6,224 bases of DNA from Acidobacteriota bacterium (GCA_026393735.1 JAPKZP010000140.1:1-6224); one strand, 5' to 3'; numbered from the stretch's first letter, positions 1 to 6,224 are shown. Notes: generated from the letters alone by a model not told the origin. Program-made: numbers and translations.

Positions 1-2
1 TC

Positions 3-782
3 GAGGACATCGACTGTCTCGTCGGGGCCAGCGGGACGCCCGACCAGGCCATGCCCTGCAACGCCGCGCTGATGCGGCGGGCGCTCGGGAGCGGATACCA
101 CGCGATCCCGGCGTTCGACGTAAATGCCAGCTGCCTGAGTTTCCTGGCGGCGCTCGATACGCTGTCGTACCTCATCGACGCAGGCCGCTACCGCCGGGTG
201 CTCATCGTGTCGGCCGACATCGCGTCGTGCGGCCTTGACTGGAGCCACCTCGAGGAGAGCGGCATCTTCGGCGACGGCGCGGCGGCCGTCGTGATCGGCC
301 CCGCGGAAGACACTGAATCGGCCGTCGTCGCCAGCGCCTTCGCCACGTTCAGTGACGGCGCGCACCTCTGCGAAATCAAGGGCGGCGGCTCGCGGTACCA
401 TCCCAGCCGAGTGACGGAGCCGTTCGCGCCCCTCACGACGTTCCGCATGGACGGCAAGGCCGTGTTCCATCTGGTCGCCGGCCAGCTTGCGGCGTTCGTG
501 CAGGACCTCGTGACCACGGCCGGCGTGCCGCTTGCGAACATCGCCGTCGTCGTGCCGCACCAGGCCAGCGCCCACGCCCTTCGGTACACGCGATCCCGCC
601 TTCACCTGCGCACGGATCAGATGGTGGACATCTACGCCTCGCACGGCAACCAGGTGGCGGCGTCACTGCCCTCTGCGCTGCACGAGGCCGTCGTCTCCGG
701 ACGTCTCCGGCGGGGCGACCATGCGTTGTTGCTCGGAAGCGGGGCCGGTGTGAGCCTTGGGGGAGTGGTGCTGTGCTATTGA
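3..782 (+). CDS. Ketoacyl-ACP synthase III-like condensing enzyme (5' truncated)
   Basis: The reading frame is open to the left edge of the window, so the true start lies upstream. The ATG at 51 is internal, because the residues before it (including GTPDQAMP) are already typical of the family. About 259 residues are visible, roughly the last three quarters of a normal 330-350 aa protein. All three catalytic residues of the FabH/KAS III thiolase fold are present: Cys at visible residue 44 in DVNASCLSF (nt 132-134), His at 186 in VPHQAS (558-560) and Asn at 216 in HGNQVAAS (648-650). FGDGAAAVVIG at residue 89 onward, MDGKAVF near 149 and the glycine-rich C-terminus GSGAGVSLGG are also family hallmarks. 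Members perform decarboxylative or non-decarboxylative Claisen condensation of acyl-CoA/acyl-ACP substrates in the cytoplasm. It leads the visible operon, so it probably makes the acyl skeleton that the later genes modify. It could be a FabH-like starter condensase, an OleA-like head-to-head condensase or an acyltransferase-type homologue; the substrate cannot be deduced. The family call is firm. Confidence 0.93.
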   Translation, partial: EDIDCLVGASGTPDQAMPCNAALMRRALGSGYHAIPAFDVNASCLSFLAALDTLSYLIDAGRYRRVLIVSADIASCGLDWSHLEESGIFGDGAAAVVIGPAEDTESAVVASAFATFSDGAHLCEIKGGGSRYHPSRVTEPFAPLTTFRMDGKAVFHLVAGQLAAFVQDLVTTAGVPLANIAVVVPHQASAHALRYTRSRLHLRTDQMVDIYASHGNQVAASLPSALHEAVVSGRLRRGDHALLLGSGAGVSLGGVVLCY

Positions 783-813
783 CGCGACCCGTCCGGCGAG
801 GCGCCGCAGGCCG

Positions 814-1680
814 ATGACACCGCCGCGGGTGGTGCTTCACTGGCTGCGCGTAGGCCGTTGCCGCCACCCCGAGTGGGTCACGCTTTGCGGCGGCAGATGG
901 GGGGCGGTCGATTTTCCCGCCCACTGCGCGCTCATCGTCCATCCGACCTTCGGCCCCATCCTGTACGACACGGGCTACGCCGATCGCTTCGAGACCGAGA
1001 CACATGCGTTCCCGGCGCGGCTCCATCGCTGGGTCACCCCGGTTCGGCTGCCGGCGAATGAGCGGCTCGGCGTGCAACTGGCCCGCATCGGCGTGCATCT
1101 GGAAGATGTCGGGCGCGTGGTGATCTCGCATCTCCACGCCGACCACGTCGCGGGGCTGCGCGACCTGCCCCGCGCGCGCTTCATGGCGCTGCGCGACGAC
1201 GTGGCAGGCAGCCTCGGTCATTCGGGATGGGGAGCGTTGCGCCGCGGGTACCTGCCGGGCCTGCTGCCGGCCGACTTCAGCGCCCGGCTCGATTTCGCGG
1301 ACGACCGGGCCGCCGCTGACCTGGGGCCGCGCTGGGCGCCGTTCGAGCGCGGCCTCGACCTCCTCGGTGATGGCAGCATGATCGGGGTGCCGCTCTCTGG
1401 ACACAGCCCGGCGCAACTCGGACTGGTGCTGCCGAACGCGGACGGCAGGCCCGTGATGCTCGTCGCCGACGCGTGCTGGTCCACTCGAGCGTGGCGCGAG
1501 AACCGCCTGCCGTCAGCTCTCGTGCGGCCCATCGTCCACGATTGGGGCCGATATCGGCGAACGCTTGCCGGGATCCACCGTCTGGGCAGCAACCGGCCGG
1601 ATCTGCGCATCCTGCCGTCTCACTGTCGCGAGGCCTGGGCTGCAGTCCAGGTCCCGCTGCACGACCCCCACCATGCGTGA
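814..1680 (+). CDS. Metallo-beta-lactamase-fold hydrolase, lactonase-like
   Basis: This 288 aa protein is a zinc-type hydrolase of the metallo-beta-lactamase superfamily. With the ATG at 814 as residue 1, the HxHxDH motif is H106-L-H108-A-D110-H111. The further ligands expected are H197 (SGHSPAQ), D219 (VADA) and H270 (LPSHC). The full dinuclear metal site is therefore intact. The order and spacing resemble the N-acyl-homoserine lactonase branch (AiiA/AttM type), whose members open lactones; other branches cleave thioesters or phosphoesters. No signal peptide is seen, so it is probably cytoplasmic. The ATG at 814 is preferred over a TTG at 757, which would overlap the condensing-enzyme gene and add an Arg-rich, non-conserved leader. 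Only a weak GAGG (798-801) lies upstream. It sits between a condensing enzyme and an acid-activating enzyme, suggesting action on the pathway's own thioester, ester or lactone intermediate. A quorum-quenching role is possible but has no support from the neighbours. The fold is certain; the substrate is unknown. Confidence 0.9.
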   Translation: MTPPRVVLHWLRVGRCRHPEWVTLCGGRWGAVDFPAHCALIVHPTFGPILYDTGYADRFETETHAFPARLHRWVTPVRLPANERLGVQLARIGVHLEDVGRVVISHLHADHVAGLRDLPRARFMALRDDVAGSLGHSGWGALRRGYLPGLLPADFSARLDFADDRAAADLGPRWAPFERGLDLLGDGSMIGVPLSGHSPAQLGLVLPNADGRPVMLVADACWSTRAWRENRLPSALVRPIVHDWGRYRRTLAGIHRLGSNRPDLRILPSHCREAWAAVQVPLHDPHHA

Positions 1681-3019
1681 GATCGGCGCGGCGATCGGGA
1701 CCTTCGCGCGGGCTCGCTGGGGACTGCGGTTCCTGGACCGGGACCACTTGCTGCAATGGCAGCAGCGGCGGATCGAACACTTCCTCCGGGACCACCTGCG
1801 GCGTGCGTCGTTCTATCGAGACTTCGGCGGAGCCCGCCTGGATCAGCTGCCGATTGTCGACAAGCCGGCGGTGCTGGCGGACTTTGCGGCGTTCAACACC
1901 TGCGGGATCTCCCTCGATCGCGCGGTGGATATCGCCCTTGCCGCAGAATGGGACCGCAACTTCCGGCCGACGCTCGACGGCCTGACCGTGGGACTGTCGA
2001 GCGGGACGTCGGGCACGCGCGGCGTGTTCATCGTCAACGCGGAAGAACGCCAGCGGTGGGCCGGCCTCGTGCTGGCGCGACTTCTCACCACGGCGTCGTT
2101 GCGGCAGATCGCGCAGCCGTGGCGGCCTGCCCTGAGGATTGCGTTCTTTCTGCGCGCCAACAGCAACCTGTACGAGACGGTCGCCAGCCGGCGCCTGCAG
2201 TTCGCGTTTCACGATCTCACCGAGCCTCTCGGCGGTCACGTGCAGCGGCTCAATGGCGCGTCACCCCACGTGCTGGTGGCTCCGCCGACCGTGCTCCGCA
2301 GCCTCGCTGCAGCCGCTCTCGGAGGCGAGTTGCGGATCGCGCCCGCCCAGGTCGTCTCGGTCGCCGAAGTGATCGAACCGGACGATCGCGTGGAGATCGA
2401 ACGCGCCTTCGGCGTGCCGCTGCAGGAGGTCTACCAGGCGACCGAGGGCTTCCTGGGTGTGAGCTGTCCTGCGGGGCGGCTGCACCTGAACGAGGAGTTC
2501 CTGCACATCGAGCCCGAGTGGCTCGACGGCGAGCATCGCCGCTTCAGGCCGATCGTCACGGACTTCACGCGCACGTCGCAGCTCGTGGTGCGGTACCGCC
2601 TGGACGACGTGCTGCGTGATGCCGAGGGGCCGTGCACGTGCGGCCGCGTCACGCGCAGCCTTGATGCGGTCGAGGGGCGTTCGGACGACGTGCTCTGGTG
2701 GCCGTCCCGGATCGATCGCGCGCCTCGTCAGGTATTCCCGGACACGGTACGGCGGGCGATGGTGCTGGTCTCCGCCTCGGTGCGCGACTATCGGATCGAG
2801 CAACGCGGCCAGGCCTGGCACGTCAGGATTGACGCCGATTCGGCGGATGCCGACTCCGCACAGCGGGCGGCGCGCCGCGAGATCGAAGGCCTCTGCAGCG
2901 GGCTCGGCCTCGAGCCGCCCGTGCTGCGCTTCGAACCGTGGATTGAGCCGCCTCCCCTCGAGAAGCGGCGTCGGATTCGCTGTGTGGACCGCCCGATCGC
3001 GGCTGAGGCCCGCGCATGA
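1673..3019 (+). CDS. Adenylate-forming enzyme, coenzyme F390 synthetase/PaaK-like
   Basis: The protein has 448 aa, the size of phenylacetate-CoA ligase (PaaK) and F390 synthetase relatives, and is shorter than classical acyl-CoA synthetases. Visible motifs are the ATP-phosphate loop SSGTSGTRG starting at residue 109, YQATEG at 254-259 (the aromatic/acidic adenylate-binding motif), RYRLDD at 307-312 (the ribose-binding Asp region) and a Cys-x-Cys-Gly at 321-324 as in PaaK-like proteins. A basic stretch EKRRRIR follows near the C-terminus. Such enzymes activate a carboxylic acid or similar acceptor with ATP to an acyl- or aryl-adenylate, often passing it to CoA. I recall a clade of uncharacterised proteins labelled F390 synthetase-related or putative adenylate-forming enzyme; this looks like a member, but true F390 activity is unlikely without other F420 genes. 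The start at 1673 lies in ATGCGTGA, overlapping the hydrolase gene by 8 bases. The frame is open further upstream but that part is the other gene's shadow. Substrate unknown. Confidence 0.85.
   Translation: MREIGAAIGTFARARWGLRFLDRDHLLQWQQRRIEHFLRDHLRRASFYRDFGGARLDQLPIVDKPAVLADFAAFNTCGISLDRAVDIALAAEWDRNFRPTLDGLTVGLSSGTSGTRGVFIVNAEERQRWAGLVLARLLTTASLRQIAQPWRPALRIAFFLRANSNLYETVASRRLQFAFHDLTEPLGGHVQRLNGASPHVLVAPPTVLRSLAAAALGGELRIAPAQVVSVAEVIEPDDRVEIERAFGVPLQEVYQATEGFLGVSCPAGRLHLNEEFLHIEPEWLDGEHRRFRPIVTDFTRTSQLVVRYRLDDVLRDAEGPCTCGRVTRSLDAVEGRSDDVLWWPSRIDRAPRQVFPDTVRRAMVLVSASVRDYRIEQRGQAWHVRIDADSADADSAQRAARREIEGLCSGLGLEPPVLRFEPWIEPPPLEKRRRIRCVDRPIAAEARA
3005..3008 (+). promoter_or_regulatory. Shine-Dalgarno-like GAGG before the dehydrogenase/epimerase gene
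   Basis: GAGG lies 7 bases before the ATG at 3016 and supports that start. It lies inside the end of the adenylate-forming enzyme gene, consistent with coupled translation across the ATGA overlap. Confidence 0.45.
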
Positions 3020-3969
3020 AGATCCTGGTTACCGGGGCGTCGGGCTTTGTCGGCGGGCGCTTCATGACGCGCTGTCAGCGCCGCGAGGGGCTGTCCCTTC
3101 ACGGTGTGGCCCGCCGGCCGATCGCGGACCCGCATTACACGGCGCTTGACCTGTCGCAACCGTTCGACCTTCCGTTCGCGCCGGACGTCGTGATTCACGC
3201 GGCGGCGCGCGCCACGCCATGGGGCCGCCGGAGCGACTATCTCCGCGACAACGTGGACGCCACCCGCCAGGTCATCGAGTTCTGCCGCCGGCGCAGCCTG
3301 CCGCGGCTGGTCTACGTGTCTTCCAGTTCGGTGTTCTACCGGGAGGGGCATCAGTTCGGCCTCACCGAGGACTCGCCGATCGGCCCTCGCTTCGTGAACG
3401 ACTACGCGGCCACCAAGTACGCCGGGGAGGAGCTCGTGCGGGCGTACCCGGGGCCGTGGGTGATCGTCCGTCCGCGGGCGGTCTTTGGTCCCGGCGACAC
3501 GGTGCTCTTCCCGCGGATCCTGGCGGCGGCGCGATCGGGCAGGCTGCCGCTCGTGACGACTGTCGGCCCGCCGGCCGTGGGCGATCTGATCTACGTCGAT
3601 ACGCTCGTCGACTACCTGCTTGCCGTGGCGACGAAGCCCGACGTAGCGGGCTGCTACAACCTGACCAACAACCAGCCGGTGGTCATCCAGGATTTCCTGC
3701 TGGACGTCTTCGCGCGCCTGGGTCTGCCAGCCCCGACGCGGCGCGTCTCGTTACGCACGGCGATGACGGCTGCGGCGGTCACGGAAGCGGCGTATCGGCT
3801 GCTGCACCTTCCCGGCGAGCCGCTGGTCACGCGCTTCGGCGTGGGCGTGTTCGCGTGGTCGAAGACCTTCAACGTCGCGCGGGCGATCGCGGACCTTGGT
3901 CCGCCCTCGGTTTCTCTGGCCGACGGTGTCGAGGCGTTCGTGCGCTGGCAGCGGAAGCAACCCGCATGA
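3016..3969 (+). CDS. NAD(P)-dependent epimerase/dehydratase-family oxidoreductase (extended SDR)
   Basis: This 317 aa protein is an extended short-chain dehydrogenase. The N-terminal Rossmann signature is complete (TGASGFVGG, Gly at 7, 10 and 13). VSSSSVFY at 101-108 supplies the catalytic Ser, and the YxxxK pair is Y130/K134 in DYAATKYAGEE. RAVFGPGD at 154-161 and the YNLTNNQPV segment near 214 are typical of the family's substrate side. Family members oxidise, reduce or epimerise hydroxyl/keto groups on nucleotide sugars, sterols or acyl chains, using NAD(H) or NADP(H). The 3-beta-hydroxysteroid dehydrogenase/OleD-like subgroup acts on beta-keto or beta-hydroxy acyl products, which would suit a gene following a condensing enzyme and an adenylating enzyme. 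Nucleotide-sugar epimerisation for the two downstream glycosyltransferases is the main alternative. Its ATG overlaps the previous stop by four bases (ATGA), with GAGG 7 bases upstream. The fold is firm; the substrate is inferred. Confidence 0.9.
   Translation: MKILVTGASGFVGGRFMTRCQRREGLSLHGVARRPIADPHYTALDLSQPFDLPFAPDVVIHAAARATPWGRRSDYLRDNVDATRQVIEFCRRRSLPRLVYVSSSSVFYREGHQFGLTEDSPIGPRFVNDYAATKYAGEELVRAYPGPWVIVRPRAVFGPGDTVLFPRILAAARSGRLPLVTTVGPPAVGDLIYVDTLVDYLLAVATKPDVAGCYNLTNNQPVVIQDFLLDVFARLGLPAPTRRVSLRTAMTAAAVTEAAYRLLHLPGEPLVTRFGVGVFAWSKTFNVARAIADLGPPSVSLADGVEAFVRWQRKQPA
3953..3957 (+). promoter_or_regulatory. Shine-Dalgarno-like GGAAG before the family 2 glycosyltransferase gene
   Basis: GGAAG sits 8 bases before the ATG at 3966 and supports that start over any start farther upstream in the same open frame, which runs far back through the dehydrogenase gene without coding for anything recognisable. 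Confidence 0.4.
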
Positions 3970-5105
3970 TCACCGCTGGACTTGCCGCAGGCTACCTGAC
4001 CCTGCTGCTGGTCAAAATGTGGCTCGCGGTCCGGGCCGCGCGACACACACGGCGCCGGGCCGACCGCGATCTGTCGGACGTCGCTGTCGTTCAGCCGATT
4101 CTCTCCGGAGATCCCAGCCTCGGCGACGTGCTGGAGGACAACGTCGTCACCCTACCTTCCGCGCAGTTCGTCTGGGTCGTGGATTCGGGCGACGGGCCCG
4201 CGCGGGATCTGTGCGACATGCTGCGACGCCGGCACGCAAAGACGCGCTTCGACATCCTGGTCCTTCCGCCTGCGGGCGCCGGGGAGAATCCGAAGCTGTT
4301 CAAGCTCGAGCGGGTCCGGACCGCGGTTGGCGACCGCGTGCTGCTGGTCCTGGACGATGACACGCGGATGCCGGCGGAGAGCCTGGCATGCATGATCGAC
4401 GGGCTGGACGGCAGCGAGCTGGTGACGGCGCTTCCGGCGTACATTGATGACGGCCGCTGGCCGTCGCGGCTGCTGGCGCAGTTCGTCAACAACAACGCGG
4501 CTCTCACGTACCTGCCGCTCCTTCACATCGCGCCGCCCGTGACCATCAACGGGATGGCGTACGCGATAAGAGCGGGCACGCTGGACAGGCTGGGGGGGTT
4601 CGGCCCGATCATGGGATGCATCACGGACGATCTGGCCGTTGCCCACATGGTGATCGCGTCAGGCGGGAGCATCTGCCAGACGGCGGCTCCGGTCTGGGTG
4701 ACAACAACCGTCACGGGCGGCCGTCACTACATGCGCCAGATGCACCGGTGGTTCGTCTTCGCGCTGCTCCAGTTGCGCTGCCTGCCGGCCTGGCTGAAGA
4801 GCCTGACCGTGTTGCTGCACGCTGCACCGCCGCTGCTGCTCTGGGGTGTCGCCGCCGCGGTCGCGCTGCGACCAACGCGCGCGGGCCTTGTTGCCGTCGC
4901 CGTCCTGCTGGCTGTGAGGTCCGCCGGATTGATCGGCTTGCAGCGGCGCGTCTACGGCCGGTCGCTCCACCATCCGGTGTCTTCGGTCGTGAGCGAACTG
5001 CTGCTGCCCGTGCATATGGTCCACGCGCTGGTCCAGCGGACGATCACCTGGCGCACGCGCCGCTACCGCGTGCAGGGCGATCGGACGTTCCGGGCGGTGC
5101 CATGA
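3966..5105 (+). CDS. Membrane glycosyltransferase, GT2/GT21-like (ceramide glucosyltransferase/HpnI type)
   Basis: The protein has 379 aa. A hydrophobic N-terminal segment (about residues 2-22) is followed by a GT-A catalytic domain and then by hydrophobic C-terminal segments at about 283-300, 306-325 and 340-357, as in ceramide glucosyltransferase and the hopanoid enzyme HpnI. The expected D,D,D,(Q/R)xxRW set is present: D73 in VVDSGD, DDD at 130-132, TDD with D221/D222, and Q258-M-H-R261-W262. NPKLFKLER at 108-116 also matches the GT21 type, where a conserved Asn-Pro-Lys segment occurs. Such enzymes transfer a sugar from a nucleotide-sugar donor to a lipid acceptor at the cytoplasmic face of the inner membrane. 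The upstream genes could supply that lipid or acyl acceptor. The start at 3966 overlaps the previous stop as ATGA. Donor and acceptor are unknown; ceramide is not implied, since no sphingoid-base synthesis gene is in view. Confidence 0.87.
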   Translation: MITAGLAAGYLTLLLVKMWLAVRAARHTRRRADRDLSDVAVVQPILSGDPSLGDVLEDNVVTLPSAQFVWVVDSGDGPARDLCDMLRRRHAKTRFDILVLPPAGAGENPKLFKLERVRTAVGDRVLLVLDDDTRMPAESLACMIDGLDGSELVTALPAYIDDGRWPSRLLAQFVNNNAALTYLPLLHIAPPVTINGMAYAIRAGTLDRLGGFGPIMGCITDDLAVAHMVIASGGSICQTAAPVWVTTTVTGGRHYMRQMHRWFVFALLQLRCLPAWLKSLTVLLHAAPPLLLWGVAAAVALRPTRAGLVAVAVLLAVRSAGLIGLQRRVYGRSLHHPVSSVVSELLLPVHMVHALVQRTITWRTRRYRVQGDRTFRAVP

Positions 5106-5680
5106 GCCTGCCGATCCAGATCGCCTTCATGACCGGGCAGAGCGATCCGGAGAGCTGCGCCCTCAGCCCGGCTCAGGCCGCATTCCTGGATCGGCTGGCG
5201 ATCCCGGAGGCCGCCAGGGTGAATCGTAATTTTCCGTACGCGGACCAGACGCCGCCGTACCGCGACGTCTCTCTCGCCGCCGCAAGCTGGCAAAACATGC
5301 GGCAGTACCTGGTGTCCCGCACGCCTGCCTTTGCCGCCGCACACCGGCCGGCCGTCGTGCGCATGCTCGCTCGCGCGGATCACACGGTGCTGCTGGCCGG
5401 CAGTTGCGGCCTCGAGATCCTGGCGAATCTGGAACTGCCGGGTCCGGTGCTTCAAGGCGTGCATGTCTTTGCCTACGGTCCCGTCGCCCGGCATCGGCCT
5501 GCGTGCGACACCGTGGTCGTGCGCGGTGGCGGCGACTGGATCGCTCGCGCGTGGGGCGGGCACGTCGACCACTTGGTCGAGGGCGGCCACATGGGGTATC
5601 TGGCGAACGAGGACGTGGCGGCCCTCTGTCAGACCTTCGTGGCGCGCGTCGCCCGTCTCGCAGGCGTGACGGCGCCGTGA
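5102..5680 (+). CDS. Small alpha/beta-hydrolase-like protein
   Basis: This 192 aa protein starts at an ATGA overlap with the glycosyltransferase gene. The C-terminal half has an alpha/beta-hydrolase pattern. The strand and turn VLLAGSCGLEIL fit a nucleophile elbow (A-G-Ser101-Cys-G). VVVRGGGDWI near 138-147 supplies the likely acid Asp145, and LVEGGHMGYL near 158-167 supplies the likely catalytic His163. The spacing suits a Ser-Asp-His triad, but the protein is short compared with the usual 250-300 aa and appears to lack most of the cap region. The N-terminal 60 residues match nothing I recognise. No signal peptide is evident. It may act as a thioesterase or esterase releasing or editing a pathway intermediate. 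Cys102 is next to Ser101, but its position does not fit the elbow geometry as well. The family assignment rests on motif pattern alone; a non-enzymatic homologue is possible. Confidence 0.68.
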   Translation: MSLPIQIAFMTGQSDPESCALSPAQAAFLDRLAIPEAARVNRNFPYADQTPPYRDVSLAAASWQNMRQYLVSRTPAFAAAHRPAVVRMLARADHTVLLAGSCGLEILANLELPGPVLQGVHVFAYGPVARHRPACDTVVVRGGGDWIARAWGGHVDHLVEGGHMGYLANEDVAALCQTFVARVARLAGVTAP

Positions 5681-6224
5681 CACGAGCCCGCGTCGACCTC
5701 GTGGCGCCGCCGATGAGCGGGCATCTGCACCCGATGCTCGGCATCGGCCGCCGGCTGGCTCGCGACGTCGACGTCCGGGTCATCAGCACGCCCGCGGCCC
5801 AGGCCGAGATCGCCGCGGCCGGCCTTTGCGGCTGCGCACTGCTCGCCGGCTCCGATCAGACGATCTCGGCGATCGTCAATCCTCCGCACGCGGTCCGCAG
5901 CAACCCGTGGCGCCTGCACGCGCAGTTGAAGGCCAACCTCGTCCTGTTCGAACGCTTCAGGGCCGAGCTGCTGGATCTCTGGCGCGACGACGCACCTCGT
6001 CTGGTGATGGCGGACTTCACCGTGCCGGTGGCCGGCAGCGCAGCGGCCGAACGGGGCATTCCATGGTGGACGACCGCTCCGTCGCCGTGCGCCATGGAGA
6101 CCCCGGACGGGCCGCCGGCCTATCTCGGCGGGTGGAAGCCGTGGCCGGGACTTGCCGGGCGCGTGCGTGACGCGGCCGGGCGCGCGGCGGTCCACGCGTT
6201 CAAGTGCGGCGTGCATCGGCTGCA
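5677..6224 (+). CDS. UGT-like (GT1/MGT-type) glycosyltransferase, 3' truncated
   Basis: A GTG at 5677 overlaps the preceding TGA as GTGA and opens a frame with no stop to the window end; 182 residues are visible, about the N-terminal acceptor-binding half of a roughly 400 aa GT-B enzyme. The start has the family signature APPMSGHLHPMLGIGRRLA, where His16 of GHLHP aligns with the catalytic His of UGT-type enzymes. MADFTVPVAGSAAAERGIP near 111-129 matches the usual region where the acceptor domain reads 'D...a...A...gIP'. The nucleotide-sugar-binding C-terminal domain lies outside the window. Such enzymes glycosylate small hydrophobic acceptors, including macrolides, rhamnolipid precursors, carotenoids and sterols. 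Together with the membrane glycosyltransferase two genes upstream it suggests a product with at least two sugars, or two alternative acceptors. An ATG at 5713 (M13) exists, but starting there would leave only three residues before His16 and lose the beta-strand before GHLHP, so the GTG is preferred. Confidence 0.85.
   Translation, partial: MTRARVDLVAPPMSGHLHPMLGIGRRLARDVDVRVISTPAAQAEIAAAGLCGCALLAGSDQTISAIVNPPHAVRSNPWRLHAQLKANLVLFERFRAELLDLWRDDAPRLVMADFTVPVAGSAAAERGIPWWTTAPSPCAMETPDGPPAYLGGWKPWPGLAGRVRDAAGRAAVHAFKCGVHRL

Noticed and set aside
3..782. Housekeeping FabH of fatty acid synthesis
   Set aside because: The triad fits, but there are no fab, plsX or acpP neighbours; the context is a dedicated secondary-type cluster.
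757..813. TTG start at 757 for the metallo-hydrolase
   Set aside because: It would overlap the condensing-enzyme gene by 26 bases and add an Arg-rich leader not expected in this fold; the ATG at 814 begins just before the first beta-strand.
433..1416. Long open frame on the - strand (327 codons)
   Set aside because: It lies opposite two well-supported genes, its translation is rich in Arg, Pro and Ala with no recognisable motif, and such antisense frames are common in GC-rich DNA.
1277..2239. Long open frame on the - strand (320 codons)
   Set aside because: Antisense shadow of the metallo-hydrolase and adenylate-forming genes; low-complexity translation without family motifs.
3219..3965. 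N-terminal extension of the family 2 glycosyltransferase
   Set aside because: The frame is open back to 3219 but runs through the dehydrogenase gene in another phase; its translation is low-complexity, while the ATG at 3966 has a Shine-Dalgarno-like site and begins with the expected membrane segment.
3016..5105. Bacterial ceramide/sphingolipid pathway (SDR similar to CerR plus ceramide glucosyltransferase-like enzyme)
   Set aside because: No serine palmitoyltransferase-like or ceramide synthase gene is visible, and a KAS III plus adenylating enzyme are not part of that pathway; it remains possible only if such genes lie outside.

Overview
This GC-rich window is almost entirely coding on the + strand. 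It holds seven consecutive genes; the first and last are cut by the window edges. Apart from one gap of about 31 bases (783-813), every gene overlaps the next by 4 or 8 bases, so this is very probably part of one translationally coupled operon. No RNA gene, mobile element, CRISPR array, terminator or clear promoter is visible. Base composition and the mixed ATG/GTG starts suggest a high-GC Gram-negative-type bacterium such as a proteobacterium or an acidobacteriote. The sequence alone does not settle which.

Layout: (1) 3-782, ketoacyl-ACP synthase III-like condensing enzyme with intact Cys-His-Asn triad, 5' end missing; (2) 814-1680, metallo-beta-lactamase-fold hydrolase resembling the lactonase group; (3) 1673-3019, adenylate-forming enzyme of the coenzyme F390 synthetase/PaaK type; (4) 3016-3969, extended short-chain dehydrogenase/NAD-dependent epimerase; (5) 3966-5105, membrane-anchored family 2-like glycosyltransferase resembling ceramide glucosyltransferase/HpnI; (6) 5102-5680, very small alpha/beta-hydrolase-like protein; (7) 5677-6224, N-terminal part of a UGT-like (GT1) glycosyltransferase, 3' end missing.

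Reading the genes together (inference): a condensing enzyme, an acid-activating enzyme and an NAD(P)-dependent reductase could build and tailor a lipid-like or aromatic acyl product. One membrane-bound and one soluble glycosyltransferase could then add sugars. Two hydrolases of unrelated folds could release, proofread or degrade thioester, ester or lactone intermediates. The first four enzyme classes recall the OleABCD long-chain olefin/beta-lactone pathway (thiolase-like, alpha/beta-hydrolase, adenylate-forming, extended SDR). However, the adenylating enzyme belongs to a different clade, the hydrolase is not OleB-like, and two glycosyltransferases are added. The most plausible general reading is an uncharacterised glycosylated acyl or glycolipid biosynthetic cluster. 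Its product cannot be named from sequence.
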